Assembly: GCF_014191375.1 (NCBI RefSeq)
Contig: NZ_JACHWN010000001.1
Span: forward strand, 186,001 to 250,000
Length of the DNA: 64,000 nt
Origin: Mesorhizobium sp. RMAD-H1
GTDB lineage: Bacteria > Pseudomonadota > Alphaproteobacteria > Rhizobiales > Rhizobiaceae
Direction: 5' to 3'
The notes beneath the pieces are model-generated. The model was not told the DNA's origin and made no database searches. It worked only from the letters and a program-made list of their open reading frames with translations. Position numbers and translations under genes: made by a program. Of the stretch, positions 40,348 to 49,148 are shown in pieces (the stretch's first letter is position 1; every line of letters begins with the position of its first letter).

Positions 40348-41085
40348 TCATAGCCGCGCTTCGATGAAGCGCTTGGCAGCGCCCTCGATCACGATGGCGC
40401 TGAGCCTGCCTGAGTGCCAGGCGAAGGTGTCGACATCGACCCTGTTGGGCCTCACCTCGATTGTCTCGAGCGGCGTGTGGCCGTGGATGACGACCTTCTC
40501 GAACGGCTCTTTCCAGTCGAGAAACGCGCGGCGGATCCAGATCAGGTCCTCGGGGTCCTGCCGGTCGAGCGGCACACCCGGCCTGATGCCGGCGTGGCAG
40601 AAGAAGAAATCGCCGAAGGCGAGCGCCCGTGGCATGTGCCTGATGAATTCGACATGCGCCTGCGGCACGGCGCCGCTGAGCGCGACATAACCCTCATCGA
40701 CCGATTGCGGATCCCTGAAGTCGATCTCCACGCCATAGGAGAGCGCCGTCTCGCGGCCGCCATTGTTGGCGAAGACGCCGTCCGGCTCGGCGAGCGCCAG
40801 GAAGTCGAGGAAACTCACATCGTGATTGCCGGCGAGCACCAGGTTGCGCTCGTCCTTTTCCCGCGCCTCGATCAGGAAATTCAGAACCTCCTTCGAGGCG
40901 GGGCCGCGGTCCACATAATCGCCCAGATGGATGATGCGCCAGTCGTGAACCGGATTGTCGGCGAGATCGGCACGGATCAGCCCGTGCATCCTCGTCAGCA
41001 GGTCCACCCGCCCGTGCACGTCGCCGATGGCGTAAAGGCGCAGGCCCTCGGGTCCCGCCGCTTCAGGGAAGGTGACTGGCTTCAT
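40348..41085 (-). CDS. metallophosphoesterase (serine/threonine phosphatase-like)
   Basis: 245 residues. Calcineurin-like metal-binding motifs appear in order: AIGDVHGR near residue 18, HLGDYVDRGP near 57, LAGNHDVSF near 85, FCHAGIRPG near 156, and HGHTPLE near 195. Proteins of this length and pattern include protein phosphatases and diadenosine-tetraphosphate hydrolases. Its ATG overlaps the stop of the upstream FadR-type regulator gene (ATGA), so the two are co-translated. The frame is open far upstream inside the regulator gene, but that part is a shadow. Confidence 0.88.
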   Translation of the reverse strand: MKPVTFPEAAGPEGLRLYAIGDVHGRVDLLTRMHGLIRADLADNPVHDWRIIHLGDYVDRGPASKEVLNFLIEAREKDERNLVLAGNHDVSFLDFLALAEPDGVFANNGGRETALSYGVEIDFRDPQSVDEGYVALSGAVPQAHVEFIRHMPRALAFGDFFFCHAGIRPGVPLDRQDPEDLIWIRRAFLDWKEPFEKVVIHGHTPLETIEVRPNRVDVDTFAWHSGRLSAIVIEGAAKRFIEARL

Positions 41086-41897
41086 GAGTCCTGACTGGTG
41101 CTGGCATTGCCGGGAGGTGGCGAAGCGGAATTGCGCTGGGTGAGCCGCAGACGCGAGACCTGCTGCCAGGAATCGCTGCGCTCGGCCTCGATCATGGCGC
41201 GCTCGATATAGCTGATATGCGCCTCCACAGCCTTGCGCGCGGCCTTCGGATCGCCGGCGATCACTGCGTCGAAGATGGCGCGATGCTGCGCCAGCAGAAT
41301 GTCGCGCGCGCCGGGAAAGCCGTAGATCAGCGCGCGGTTGTAGAACACGCCGTCGGCCAGAAGCCGGTAGCAGGAGCGCAGCGTGTGCAACAGCACGATG
41401 TTGTGCGCGCATTCGCCGATGGCATTGTGAAACTCGACGTCGAGATGGGCCTCTTCCGCGAAATCGTCCTTGCCATGGGCGGCTTCCATCGCCTCCATGA
41501 TTCCGGTCAGCAGCGCCTTGTCGGCCGCCGTCGCGCGTCTGGCCGCGAATTCGGCGGCGATGCCCTCGATCTCGCGGCGGTATTCGAGATAGTCGGCGGT
41601 CGCCTTGCGGTGGCTGGCGATGAGTTCGATGACCGGGCGCGTGAAGACCTGCCCGATGACATCGGCGACGAAGGTGCCGCCGCCATGGCGCGTGACGAGC
41701 AGGCCGCGGCTCTCCAGCCGCTTCAGCGCCTCGCGCAGGATCGGTCGCGAGATGTCGAACTGTCGTGCCAGCTCCCGTTCGCCCGGCAGGCGGTCGCCCA
41801 CCCGCAATATGCCTTCCAGGATGAGGATCTCGATCTGGCTGACGATTTCGTCGGCCGTGCGCGAGGGCTCGATCCTGGAAAATATCTGTTCGCTCAT
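41082..41897 (-). CDS. FadR/GntR-family transcriptional regulator
   Basis: About 271 residues. The N-terminal GntR winged helix contains GDRLPGERELARQFDISRP then REALKRLESRGLL and RHGGGTFVA. The C-terminal FCD domain (about 90-240) has the Asp/His metal-ligand pattern with HLDVEFHNAIGE and HRAIFDAVIAGD. Such regulators sense organic acids such as lactate, glycolate or pyruvate. The ATG at 41897 is taken; a GTG eight codons upstream also fits. It is coupled to the phosphoesterase gene. The glc operon lies 2.4 kb away, so control of glycolate genes is possible but unproven. Confidence 0.87.
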   Translation of the reverse strand: MSEQIFSRIEPSRTADEIVSQIEILILEGILRVGDRLPGERELARQFDISRPILREALKRLESRGLLVTRHGGGTFVADVIGQVFTRPVIELIASHRKATADYLEYRREIEGIAAEFAARRATAADKALLTGIMEAMEAAHGKDDFAEEAHLDVEFHNAIGECAHNIVLLHTLRSCYRLLADGVFYNRALIYGFPGARDILLAQHRAIFDAVIAGDPKAARKAVEAHISYIERAMIEAERSDSWQQVSRLRLTQRNSASPPPGNASTSQDS

Positions 41898-42051
41898 GAG
41901 AACTTTGCCAATCAAATCCACCAGCCGGCAGAGTAGCGGTTTCGGGCAAAATTGGTCAATTGATTTGTCCAGTTCGTGCCGCCGGGTCTGGCGTGCTGAT
42001 CGCTGCGGATCGTCAAACCTTTTCTTGAGATTTTGTCGGCATGGTGGCCCG

Positions 42052-43101
42052 ATGAGCGCCTGGAAAACCTCTGCAACCTATCTGGCCAAACAGGGCCTGA
42101 TCCGCGCCGGCATGGAGGCGGTGGCGCTGTCGCGCGCCGGGCGGCTCCTGCCGCAGGCCGCCGGGCGCGGCATGATCCTCACGCTGCATCACGTCAGGCC
42201 GGAGCAGGGGCCGCGCTTCCTACCCAATGCGCATCTTTCCGTCACGCCGCAATTTCTCGCGCAGGCGGTCGAGGCCGCCCTGCAGGCGGGGCTCACCCCG
42301 GTCCACCTGCATGATCTGCCGCGGCTTCTGGCCGATCCGCAGGATAGCCGCCGCTTCGTCGCCTTCACGCTCGACGATGGCTATCGCGACAATATCGAGC
42401 ACGCCGCGCCGGTCTTCCGCCGCTTCGCCGTGCCCTATACGATCTTCATCACCAGGGGCTTCATCGAGCGGACGCGGACGATCTGGTGGGAGACGGCGGA
42501 AGCGCTGCTCACCGGTGTCTCGTCCTTCACCTTCGATTTCGGGGCCGGGCCGGAGCGGGTGGCGAGCGCTATCCCCCTCGAACGGCATCATGCGTTCGCG
42601 CGGCTCGCCGGCCTGGTTCACGCCATCGACGAGGACGAGGCGGTAGCGCGTATCGACGGGGCCGCGCGCGACAACGGCATCGATCCGGTCGGGATCGTCG
42701 ACGATCTTGTCATGACGGCGGACGAATTGCGGGCGCTCTCCGCCGATCCCCTGTTCCGGGCAGGCGCTCATACGCTCACCCATGTCAACCTTGCGCGGGT
42801 TGATGAGGCGCGTCTTGCCCGCGAGATCGGCCAGTCGGCGGAGGCCGTTGCCGGATGGTGCGGCTATCGTCCGGAAAGCTTCTGCTATCCCTACGGCACG
42901 CGCGAGGCGGTGAGCACGAAGACCCAGGCCGCCGTTGTCGAAGCCGGCTTCGCCTGCGCCGTGACGACCCGGCCGGGCGTGCTGCGCCCGCGCGATAGGG
43001 GTGCCCCGGCGCTTTTTCCGCGCGTGTCGCTCAACGGGCATTACCAGAAGAAGCGCTATGTCGAGGCGCTGCTCACCGGCATTCCGTTCATTGGAGCATG
43101 A
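42052..43101 (+). CDS. polysaccharide deacetylase family protein
   Basis: 349 residues. The NodB-homology metal motifs are FTLDDGYRDN near residue 106 and AGAHTLTHVNLAR near 239, with a later SFCYPYGTREA block. This is a carbohydrate esterase 4 fold. The N-terminus (TYLAKQGLIRAGMEAVALSR) is helical with no clear signal peptide. Such proteins deacetylate surface polysaccharides or lipid-linked sugars. The ATG at 42052 is taken; the frame runs upstream through the regulator gene as a shadow. Its stop lies inside the palindrome at 43096. Confidence 0.88.
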   Translation: MSAWKTSATYLAKQGLIRAGMEAVALSRAGRLLPQAAGRGMILTLHHVRPEQGPRFLPNAHLSVTPQFLAQAVEAALQAGLTPVHLHDLPRLLADPQDSRRFVAFTLDDGYRDNIEHAAPVFRRFAVPYTIFITRGFIERTRTIWWETAEALLTGVSSFTFDFGAGPERVASAIPLERHHAFARLAGLVHAIDEDEAVARIDGAARDNGIDPVGIVDDLVMTADELRALSADPLFRAGAHTLTHVNLARVDEARLAREIGQSAEAVAGWCGYRPESFCYPYGTREAVSTKTQAAVVEAGFACAVTTRPGVLRPRDRGAPALFPRVSLNGHYQKKRYVEALLTGIPFIGA

Positions 43102-43138
43102 TCCCGAAAAGTTGCAGACTTTTCGGATTAGATCATGC
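43096..43138. repeat. dispersed palindrome GCATGATC...GATCATGC
   Basis: Outer arms GCATGATC (43096-43103) and GATCATGC (43131-43138), inner arms CCGAAAAGT and ACTTTTCGG. It overlaps the stop codon of the deacetylase gene and abuts the end of the convergent LysR gene. The sequence type recurs widely in rhizobial genomes as an intergenic palindrome and may serve as a shared transcription stop. Confidence 0.7.
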
Positions 43139-43140
43139 GG

Positions 43141-44073
43141 CTAGGAAGACGTAAGTTCCAGCCGCTCTTCCGCACCCTTTTCCCAATAGGGCACCGGCCC
43201 GTAAAGATCGGCGAGATAGTCGATGAAGAGCCGCACCTTGGCGGGCAGGAACTGGCGCGAGGGATAGACGGCATGGATCGCCACCTTGCGCGTGGCGGCA
43301 TAGTCGGGCAGCACCTGGACGAGCTTTCCTGCCGCCAGCTCCGGACCGATATCCCAGGTGGAGCGCTGCGCGATGCCGAGGCCGCCCAGCACCGCCTCGC
43401 GCACCACCTCGCTGGAATTGGTCTGCAGCGGCCCGGCGGGACGCAAGCTTACCGGCCCGTCCGGCCCTTCGAGCCGCCATGGATCATTGTTGTGGGGGGC
43501 CAGGCAGACATGGTTCTCCAGGTCGGCGAAGTCCTTCGGCATGCCGTGCTCGGCGATGTAGCGCGGGGAGGCGACGAGGATGCGCCGCACCGGGGCGAGC
43601 CTTCTGGCCACCAGGCTCGAATCGGAAAGCTCGGCGATGCGAATCGCCAAATCATAGCCCTCGCCGACGATGTCGACGATCTCGTCCGTCAGCATCATAT
43701 TGATGGAGAGCCCGGCATTGACCCGCATGAAGGGTTCGAGATAGGGCGCGATATGCATCCGCCCGAAGGTGGTCGGCGCCGAGATTTTCAGCGTGCCGCG
43801 CGCATCGGCCGAGCGGCGCGAGACGAAGTTCTCCGCTTCCTCTACGCCTGCCAGGATCGCCAGCACCCGCTCGTAATAGCCCTGGCCCGCTTCGGTCAGC
43901 GCGATCTGCCGCGTCGTGCGTTGCAGGAGCCTGGTGCCGAGGCGGTCCTCCAGTCGCCGCAGCCGCTTCGAGACGACGGCGGGGGAAAGCCCGAGTTCCC
44001 GCCCGGCAGCCGACATGCTGCCGCTCGACACCACCCGGGCGAAGATCTCCATATCTGCCAGATTGCTCATCAT
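43141..44073 (-). CDS. LysR-family regulator, likely controlling the glc genes
   Basis: 310 residues. The winged helix is MEIFARVVSSGSMSAAGREL followed by SPAVVSKRLRRLEDRLGTRL. The effector domain begins near GTLKISAPTTFGRMHIAPYL, placing it in the large CrgA/DmlR-like subgroup. It is divergent from glcD with about 206 bp between, the usual layout for a LysR activator and its target. The target is inferred from layout only. Confidence 0.88.
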   Translation of the reverse strand: MMSNLADMEIFARVVSSGSMSAAGRELGLSPAVVSKRLRRLEDRLGTRLLQRTTRQIALTEAGQGYYERVLAILAGVEEAENFVSRRSADARGTLKISAPTTFGRMHIAPYLEPFMRVNAGLSINMMLTDEIVDIVGEGYDLAIRIAELSDSSLVARRLAPVRRILVASPRYIAEHGMPKDFADLENHVCLAPHNNDPWRLEGPDGPVSLRPAGPLQTNSSEVVREAVLGGLGIAQRSTWDIGPELAAGKLVQVLPDYAATRKVAIHAVYPSRQFLPAKVRLFIDYLADLYGPVPYWEKGAEERLELTSS

Positions 44074-44279
44074 GCGCGGTCAGGTCCATTGGTTTCAGAC
44101 CGGGTGTTCTTACTACAGGCGCGGCAAATGCGAAAATCGCCGCTTGCCCATCCCGCAGGCCCTTGCCATTTGTTCCGGGCGGGAAACGCCATCACCTCGC
44201 TGCGCCAGTTTGGAGCATTTACAAAATCGCCTCCCAACTGGTAAATTGATTTTACCACTTTGCTCATGCGGGAGAAGCC

Positions 44280-45776
44280 ATGTCCGGATTGTCGATGCCT
44301 GAAGTGCATGGCGCCACGCTGGCGCGGCGTGCCGAGATCGTCGCGGATTTGCGCGATATCGTGCCGGGCGAGGGCGTGGTCGATGCGGTCAATGAGATGC
44401 GCGTCTTCGAATCCGACGGGCTGACCGCCTATCGGCAATTGCCGCTGGTCGTCGTCCTGCCCGAGAACGTGCATCAGGTCTCACGTGTCCTCAGATATTG
44501 CCATGAGCACGATATCCGTGTCGTGCCGCGCGGTTCCGGCACCTCGCTTTCCGGCGGGGCGCTGCCGCTGGAGGACGCCGTTCTCCTGGTCATGTCGCGC
44601 TTCAACCGCATCCTGGAGATCGATTATGCCAACCGCGTCGCGGTGGTGCAGCCGGGGGTGACGAATCTCGGCATCACCCGCGCCGTCGAGCATGAGGGCT
44701 TTTACTATGCCCCCGATCCCTCATCGCAGATCGCCTGTTCCATCGGCGGCAATGTGGCGGAGAATTCCGGCGGCGTGCATTGCCTGAAATACGGCCTGAC
44801 GGCCAACAACGTGCTCGGCATCGAAATGGTGCTGATCAATGGCGAGGTGATCCGCCTCGGCGGCAAGCATCTGGACAGCGGCGGCTATGATTTGCTCGGC
44901 CTGATGACGGGTTCGGAGGGGCTGCTCGGGGTTGTCACGGAGGTCACCGTCCGCATCCTGCAGAAGCCGGAAACGGCGCGCGCCGTCCTCGTCGGCTTCC
45001 CCTCGAGCGAGGAGGCGGGGCAATGCGTCGCCGATATCATCGGCGCCGGCATCATCCCGGGCGGCATGGAGATGATGGACCGCCCGGCCATCCACGCGGC
45101 GGAGGATTTCGTCCATGCAGGCTACCCGCTCGATGTCGAGGCGCTGCTGATCGTCGAGCTCGATGGTCCCGAGGTCGAGGTCGACCATCTGATTGCGATG
45201 GTGGAGGAGATCGCGCGGCGGAACGGCGCCACCACCTGTATCGTCTCGCAATCGGAAGAAGAGCGCCTGGCCTTCTGGGCGGGGCGCAAGGCGGCCTTTC
45301 CGGCTGTTGGCCGCATCTCGCCCGATTATTACTGCATGGACGGCACCATCCCGCGCAAGGAGCTGCCGAAGGTGCTGGCGGGCATGCGCGAACTCTCGGA
45401 GAAATACGGCCTGCGCGTCGCCAATGTCTTCCATGCCGGCGACGGCAATTTGCATCCGCTCATCCTTTATGATGCCAATGTTCCGGGAGAGCTCGAAAAG
45501 GCGGAAGCCTTCGGCGCCGATATCCTCAGGCTGTGTGTGCATGTCGGCGGCGTCCTGACCGGCGAGCACGGCGTCGGGGTCGAAAAACGCGATCTGATGC
45601 CCGAGATGTTCAATGAGACGGACCTGAACCAGCAGATCCGCGTCAAATGCGCCTTCGACGAGAAGCACCTGCTCAACCCCGGCAAGGTCTTTCCGCAGCT
45701 TCACCGCTGCGCCGAGCTCGGCCGCATGCACATCCATCGCGGCCAATTGGCATTTCCCGATATTCCGAGGTTTTAG
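44280..45776 (+). CDS. glcD: glycolate oxidase FAD-linked subunit
   Basis: 498 residues, FAD-linked oxidase family. The FAD-binding PCMH domain includes VVPRGSGTSLSGGALP, DPSSQIACSIGGNVAENSGG and GLMTGSEGLLGVVTEV. The C-terminal domain carries NVFHAGDGNLHPLILYD and GGVLTGEHGVGVEKR, with the catalytic His residues. With GlcE and GlcF it oxidises glycolate to glyoxylate at the membrane and feeds electrons to quinone. It starts the operon. A MITE-like repeat lies between it and glcE. Confidence 0.95.
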   Translation: MSGLSMPEVHGATLARRAEIVADLRDIVPGEGVVDAVNEMRVFESDGLTAYRQLPLVVVLPENVHQVSRVLRYCHEHDIRVVPRGSGTSLSGGALPLEDAVLLVMSRFNRILEIDYANRVAVVQPGVTNLGITRAVEHEGFYYAPDPSSQIACSIGGNVAENSGGVHCLKYGLTANNVLGIEMVLINGEVIRLGGKHLDSGGYDLLGLMTGSEGLLGVVTEVTVRILQKPETARAVLVGFPSSEEAGQCVADIIGAGIIPGGMEMMDRPAIHAAEDFVHAGYPLDVEALLIVELDGPEVEVDHLIAMVEEIARRNGATTCIVSQSEEERLAFWAGRKAAFPAVGRISPDYYCMDGTIPRKELPKVLAGMRELSEKYGLRVANVFHAGDGNLHPLILYDANVPGELEKAEAFGADILRLCVHVGGVLTGEHGVGVEKRDLMPEMFNETDLNQQIRVKCAFDEKHLLNPGKVFPQLHRCAELGRMHIHRGQLAFPDIPRF

Positions 45777-45796
45777 AATTGTTTCGCACGGCTTCT

Positions 45797-45956
45797 CACC
45801 CCCCTCTGGGCTGCCGCCCATCTCCCCCTCAAGGGGGGAGATTAGCTGGCATCAGTGGCATCGCGTCACCTGCGACGATGACGATTGGCGAAAGCGAAAA
45901 TCATAGCCTGATCTCCCCCCTTGAGGGGGAGATGCCCGGCAGGGCAGAGGGGGGTG
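45797..45956. repeat. MITE-like palindromic repeat, copy 1 (between glcD and glcE)
   Basis: About 160 bp. The left end reads CACCCCCCTCTGGGCTGCCG then ATCTCCCCCTCAAGGGGGGAG. The right end is its inverted counterpart, CTCCCCCCTTGAGGGGGAG then GGCAGGGCAGAGGGGGGTG. Each end is itself a short hairpin. It fills the gap inside the glc operon. Related copies lie at 54683 and 57271, but the central 65 bp differs from theirs. Confidence 0.85.
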
Positions 45957-45978
45957 AAATCCCTCCACAGGGGGCCGC

Positions 45979-47190
45979 ATGACCACCTTCACCCCCAAAA
46001 CCGAGGAAGACGTTCTCGAAGCCGTGCAATGGGCCTTGTCGGAAGAAGCACCGGTGGAGGTGCTGGGGCAGGGTTCCAAGCGCGCCATTGGCCGGCCGAT
46101 GCAGACCGAGCATGCGATCGACCTCTCCGGCCTTACCGGCGTCACGCTCTATGAACCGGAGGAACTGGTGCTCTCGGCAAGGGCGGGAACGCCGCTTGCC
46201 GAAATCGAGGCGCTGCTTGCCGAAAAAGGCCAGTGCCTGCAGTTCGAGCCGATGGATTACGGCCCGCTTCTGGGCGGGCAGCCCGGCAGGGGAACGATCG
46301 GCGGGGTTCTCGCCGCCAATCTGAGCGGCCCCAGGCGGCTCAAGTCGGGTGCGGCCCGCGACCATGTCCTGGGCGTGCGCGTCGTCTCCGGCCGGGGCGA
46401 GCTCTTCAAATCGGGCGGCCGTGTGGTGAAGAACGTCACCGGCTATGACCTCTCCAAGGGCATGGCCGGCTCGTGGGGCACGCTCGGCGTCCTGACCGAG
46501 GTCACCTTCAAGGTGCTGCCCGCATCCGAAACCGAGACGACGCTCGCCATCCGCGGGCTCGACGAGGATGAGGCGGCGTGCGCCATGGCGATCGCGCTTG
46601 GCTCGAGCGGCGAGGTTTCCGCCGCCGCGCATCTGCCCGTCACGGTCACCGGCAAGGTGATCGACGGCGTATTGTCGGGTAAATCGTCCACGCTGCTGCG
46701 GCTGGAGGGCTTCGCACCCTCGGTCAGGGACCGCACGGTGAAGCTCAAGGCATTCCTGCAGCCCGCTGGCGGGATCGATGAGATTGGCGAGGCGCAGTCG
46801 CGCCGCCTATGGCGCGAGATACGCGACTGCCTGCCCTTTGCCGATGGCACGGAGCGCTGCGTCTGGCGCGTCTCGATGGCGCCGATGGCGGCGCACAAGA
46901 TGGTCGCCAATCTGCGCCTCGGTGCCGGCGTCGATGCATTCTACGACTGGCAGGGCGGGCTCGCCTGGCTGCGCATGGAGGCCGATCCCGAGCCGCAGGC
47001 GCTGCGCCGCCTCATCGCCCATTATGGCGGCGGCCATGCCACGCTGGTGCGCGCGCCCGCCGCGCTGCGCGCCGCCATCGATGTGTTCGAGCCGCAGCCG
47101 CCGGCGCTGGCCGGCCTGTCGCGGCGGCTGAAGCACCAGTTCGATCCGAAGGGCATTCTCAATCCCGGCCGCATGGCGGCGGGATCGTAA
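45979..47190 (+). CDS. glcE: glycolate oxidase FAD-binding subunit
   Basis: 403 residues, a second and shorter FAD-binding protein of the glycolate oxidase complex. The PCMH-type region holds EVLGQGSKRAIGRP, GQPGRGTIGGVLAANLSGP and VVKNVTGYDLSKGMAGSWG then LGVLTEVTFKVLP. The C-terminus ends HQFDPKGILNPGRMA as usual. It begins 22 bases after the repeat. It has no membrane segment and acts with GlcD and GlcF. Confidence 0.94.
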   Translation: MTTFTPKTEEDVLEAVQWALSEEAPVEVLGQGSKRAIGRPMQTEHAIDLSGLTGVTLYEPEELVLSARAGTPLAEIEALLAEKGQCLQFEPMDYGPLLGGQPGRGTIGGVLAANLSGPRRLKSGAARDHVLGVRVVSGRGELFKSGGRVVKNVTGYDLSKGMAGSWGTLGVLTEVTFKVLPASETETTLAIRGLDEDEAACAMAIALGSSGEVSAAAHLPVTVTGKVIDGVLSGKSSTLLRLEGFAPSVRDRTVKLKAFLQPAGGIDEIGEAQSRRLWREIRDCLPFADGTERCVWRVSMAPMAAHKMVANLRLGAGVDAFYDWQGGLAWLRMEADPEPQALRRLIAHYGGGHATLVRAPAALRAAIDVFEPQPPALAGLSRRLKHQFDPKGILNPGRMAAGS

Positions 47191-47244
47191 GGAGCGGCCC
47201 TGTGTTAGGATGGCATGCATGGACACGCTTGACGGAGGAGCATC

Positions 47245-47625
47245 ATGCCCGAACGACCCGCTGACAATGGTTCAGGCCGCCAGACCGGCGGCTGGCTCGA
47301 GCCTGGACCGCAGAACGTCCAGTTGATCTATTTCCTCTATCTGGCCGGCCTGGCGATCGGCATCACGCCGCTCATCGGCATCGTCATGGCCTATCTCAAC
47401 CGCGGCAAGGCCGGCGGCTGGATCGAGACGCATTATGACTGGGCGATCCGCACTTTCTGGATCGGCATTTTCTATGCCTTCATCGCCGCCCTGCTTACTG
47501 TCGTCGCCATCGGCTTCCTGCTCATCCCGGTCGTCGTCATCTGGCTGATCGTGCGCTGCATCGTCGGCCTGCAGGCGGTCGGCCGCGGCGAAGCGCTGAA
47601 GAACCCGCAAAGCTGGACTCTCTAG
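47245..47625 (+). CDS. small DUF4870-like membrane protein within the glc operon
   Basis: 126 residues with three predicted membrane helices: LIYFLYLAGLAIGITPLIGI, FWIGIFYAFIAALLTVVAIG and FLLIPVVVIWLIVRCIVGL. The loop AYLNRGKAGGWIETHYDWAIRT is typical of the DUF4870-like group. GGAGG lies before the ATG. It sits between glcE and glcF, with 14 bases to glcF. Its role is unknown. Co-transcription suggests either membrane support for the oxidase or a passenger gene. Confidence 0.8.
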   Translation: MPERPADNGSGRQTGGWLEPGPQNVQLIYFLYLAGLAIGITPLIGIVMAYLNRGKAGGWIETHYDWAIRTFWIGIFYAFIAALLTVVAIGFLLIPVVVIWLIVRCIVGLQAVGRGEALKNPQSWTL

Positions 47626-47639
47626 AATAGGAACAAGCC

Positions 47640-48962
47640 GTGCAGACCAATTTCACCCCTGAGCAGTTGCGCGATCCGGGCGTTGCGGAATCGGAAAAGA
47701 TCCTGCGCAGCTGCGTCCATTGCGGCTTCTGCACGGCGACCTGCCCGACCTATGTGACGCTCGGCAACGAGCTCGACAGCCCGCGTGGCCGCATCTACTT
47801 GATCAAGGACATGCTGGAGAACGACCGGCCGGCGGACGCCGAGATCGTTAAGCATATCGATCGCTGCCTGTCCTGTCTTTCCTGCATGACCACATGCCCG
47901 TCGGGCGTCAATTACATGCACCTGGTCGACCATGCCCGCGCCCATATCGAAAAGACCTACCGCCGCCCGCTGATGAACCGGCTGACGCGGATGCTGCTTG
48001 TCGCCGTGCTGCCTTACCCCGCGCGTTTCCGCGCGGCGCTTTCGGCGGCGAAGCTGGGGCGTCCGTTCGCAGGCCTGTTCAGGGCCATTCCGGGGCTCAG
48101 GCCCGTGGCGGCCATGCTCGATATCGCGCCCCGCTCGGTGCCCGCCAGATCGGCGTTCGCCGAAGCCGGGACACACAGGCCCGAGGCCGCCTCGCGCGGC
48201 CGCGTCGCGATTTTGACCGGCTGCGCCCAGCCGGTGCTGAAGCCCGGCATCAACGAGGCGACGATCCGGCTGCTCACCCGCTTCGGCATCGAGGTCGTGG
48301 TGCCGAAGGGGGAGGGGTGCTGCGGCTCGCTGGTGCATCACATGGGGCACGAGGAGCAGGCGCTCAATGAAGCCAGGCGCAATGTCGACGTCTGGACCCG
48401 CGAGATCGAGGAGGGCGGCCTCGATGCCATCATCGTCACGGCCTCCGGCTGCGGCACGACGATTAAGGATTACGGCTATATGCTCCGCCTCGATCCGGCC
48501 TATAAGGACAAGGCGGCGAGGGTCTCGGCGCTGGCCAAGGACATCACCGAATATCTGGCCGGCCTCGACCTGCCGGCGCCGGAGAAGGCCGCCGGCCTCA
48601 CCGTCGCCTATCATTCGGCCTGCTCGATGCAGCACGGCCAGAAGATCATCCGCCAGCCGAAGGCGCTGCTCGCGCGGGCGGGCTTCACCGTCAAGGAGCC
48701 GGCGGAAGGCCATCTGTGCTGCGGCTCGGCCGGCACCTACAACATCATGCAGTCGGAGATCGCGCTGCGCCTGCGCGACCGCAAGGTGAAGAATATCGAG
48801 GCGACGGGCGCAGACCTCATCGCCACCGGCAATATCGGCTGCATCACCCAGATCGCGTCCGGCTCGAAGCTGCCGATCGTCCACACGGTGGAGCTGCTCG
48901 ATTGGGCCTATGGCGGGCCGAAGCCCGCCGATCTGGAGGGGCGTCGCTCGACGAGCGTTTGA
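47640..48962 (+). CDS. glcF: glycolate oxidase iron-sulfur subunit
   Basis: 440 residues. Two 4Fe-4S clusters are bound by CVHCGFCTATCPT near residues 24-36 and CLSCLSCMTTCPSG near 77-90. Two CCG-type domains follow, with GCCGS near residue 227 and CCGSAGTYN near 360. It carries electrons from the GlcD/GlcE flavins to the respiratory chain. The start is a GTG at 47640 with AGGAA upstream. It ends the operon. Confidence 0.94.
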   Translation: MQTNFTPEQLRDPGVAESEKILRSCVHCGFCTATCPTYVTLGNELDSPRGRIYLIKDMLENDRPADAEIVKHIDRCLSCLSCMTTCPSGVNYMHLVDHARAHIEKTYRRPLMNRLTRMLLVAVLPYPARFRAALSAAKLGRPFAGLFRAIPGLRPVAAMLDIAPRSVPARSAFAEAGTHRPEAASRGRVAILTGCAQPVLKPGINEATIRLLTRFGIEVVVPKGEGCCGSLVHHMGHEEQALNEARRNVDVWTREIEEGGLDAIIVTASGCGTTIKDYGYMLRLDPAYKDKAARVSALAKDITEYLAGLDLPAPEKAAGLTVAYHSACSMQHGQKIIRQPKALLARAGFTVKEPAEGHLCCGSAGTYNIMQSEIALRLRDRKVKNIEATGADLIATGNIGCITQIASGSKLPIVHTVELLDWAYGGPKPADLEGRRSTSV

Positions 48963-48971
48963 TGCATCCGA

Positions 48972-49148
48972 TTATGATTTTGGCAACAAGGTAAAAGATG
49001 CACCCTGCCCAAATATATCTTCCGATTCGGCCAAACGGTCTTCGATTTCTGGAAAATCCCCTTCCAAGGGGTTCCACGAGGCAAGCAGTGCCAGCAGTTT
49101 GCGTTCACGCAACGGCTCGAGATTCGATTTATCGCTTTCGTGATGCAT
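48972..49148 (-). pseudogene. possible remnant of an AbrB/VapB-type antitoxin (C-terminal part only)
   Basis: A 58-codon ORF with an AGAGGT ribosome-like site. Its middle, LLALLASWNPLEGDFPEIED, resembles the LL-x-WxPLDEDFPEIxDPPPEPVDL tail seen in many AbrB/VapB antitoxins, but no DNA-binding domain precedes it and no toxin gene follows. Base composition is lower in GC than the flanking glcF. It may be a decayed antitoxin or an orphan small protein. The match is by eye only. Confidence 0.4.

Noticed and set aside
40348..41949. 533-codon reverse frame that could be read as a regulator-phosphoesterase fusion
   Set aside because: Only the last 245 codons are a real protein; the upstream part is an out-of-frame shadow of the FadR-type gene, which has its own good frame and an ATGA overlap.
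41605..43101. N-terminal extension of the polysaccharide deacetylase
   Set aside because: The first 149 codons are antisense to the FadR-type gene and show no domain; the ATG at 42052 fits the protein.
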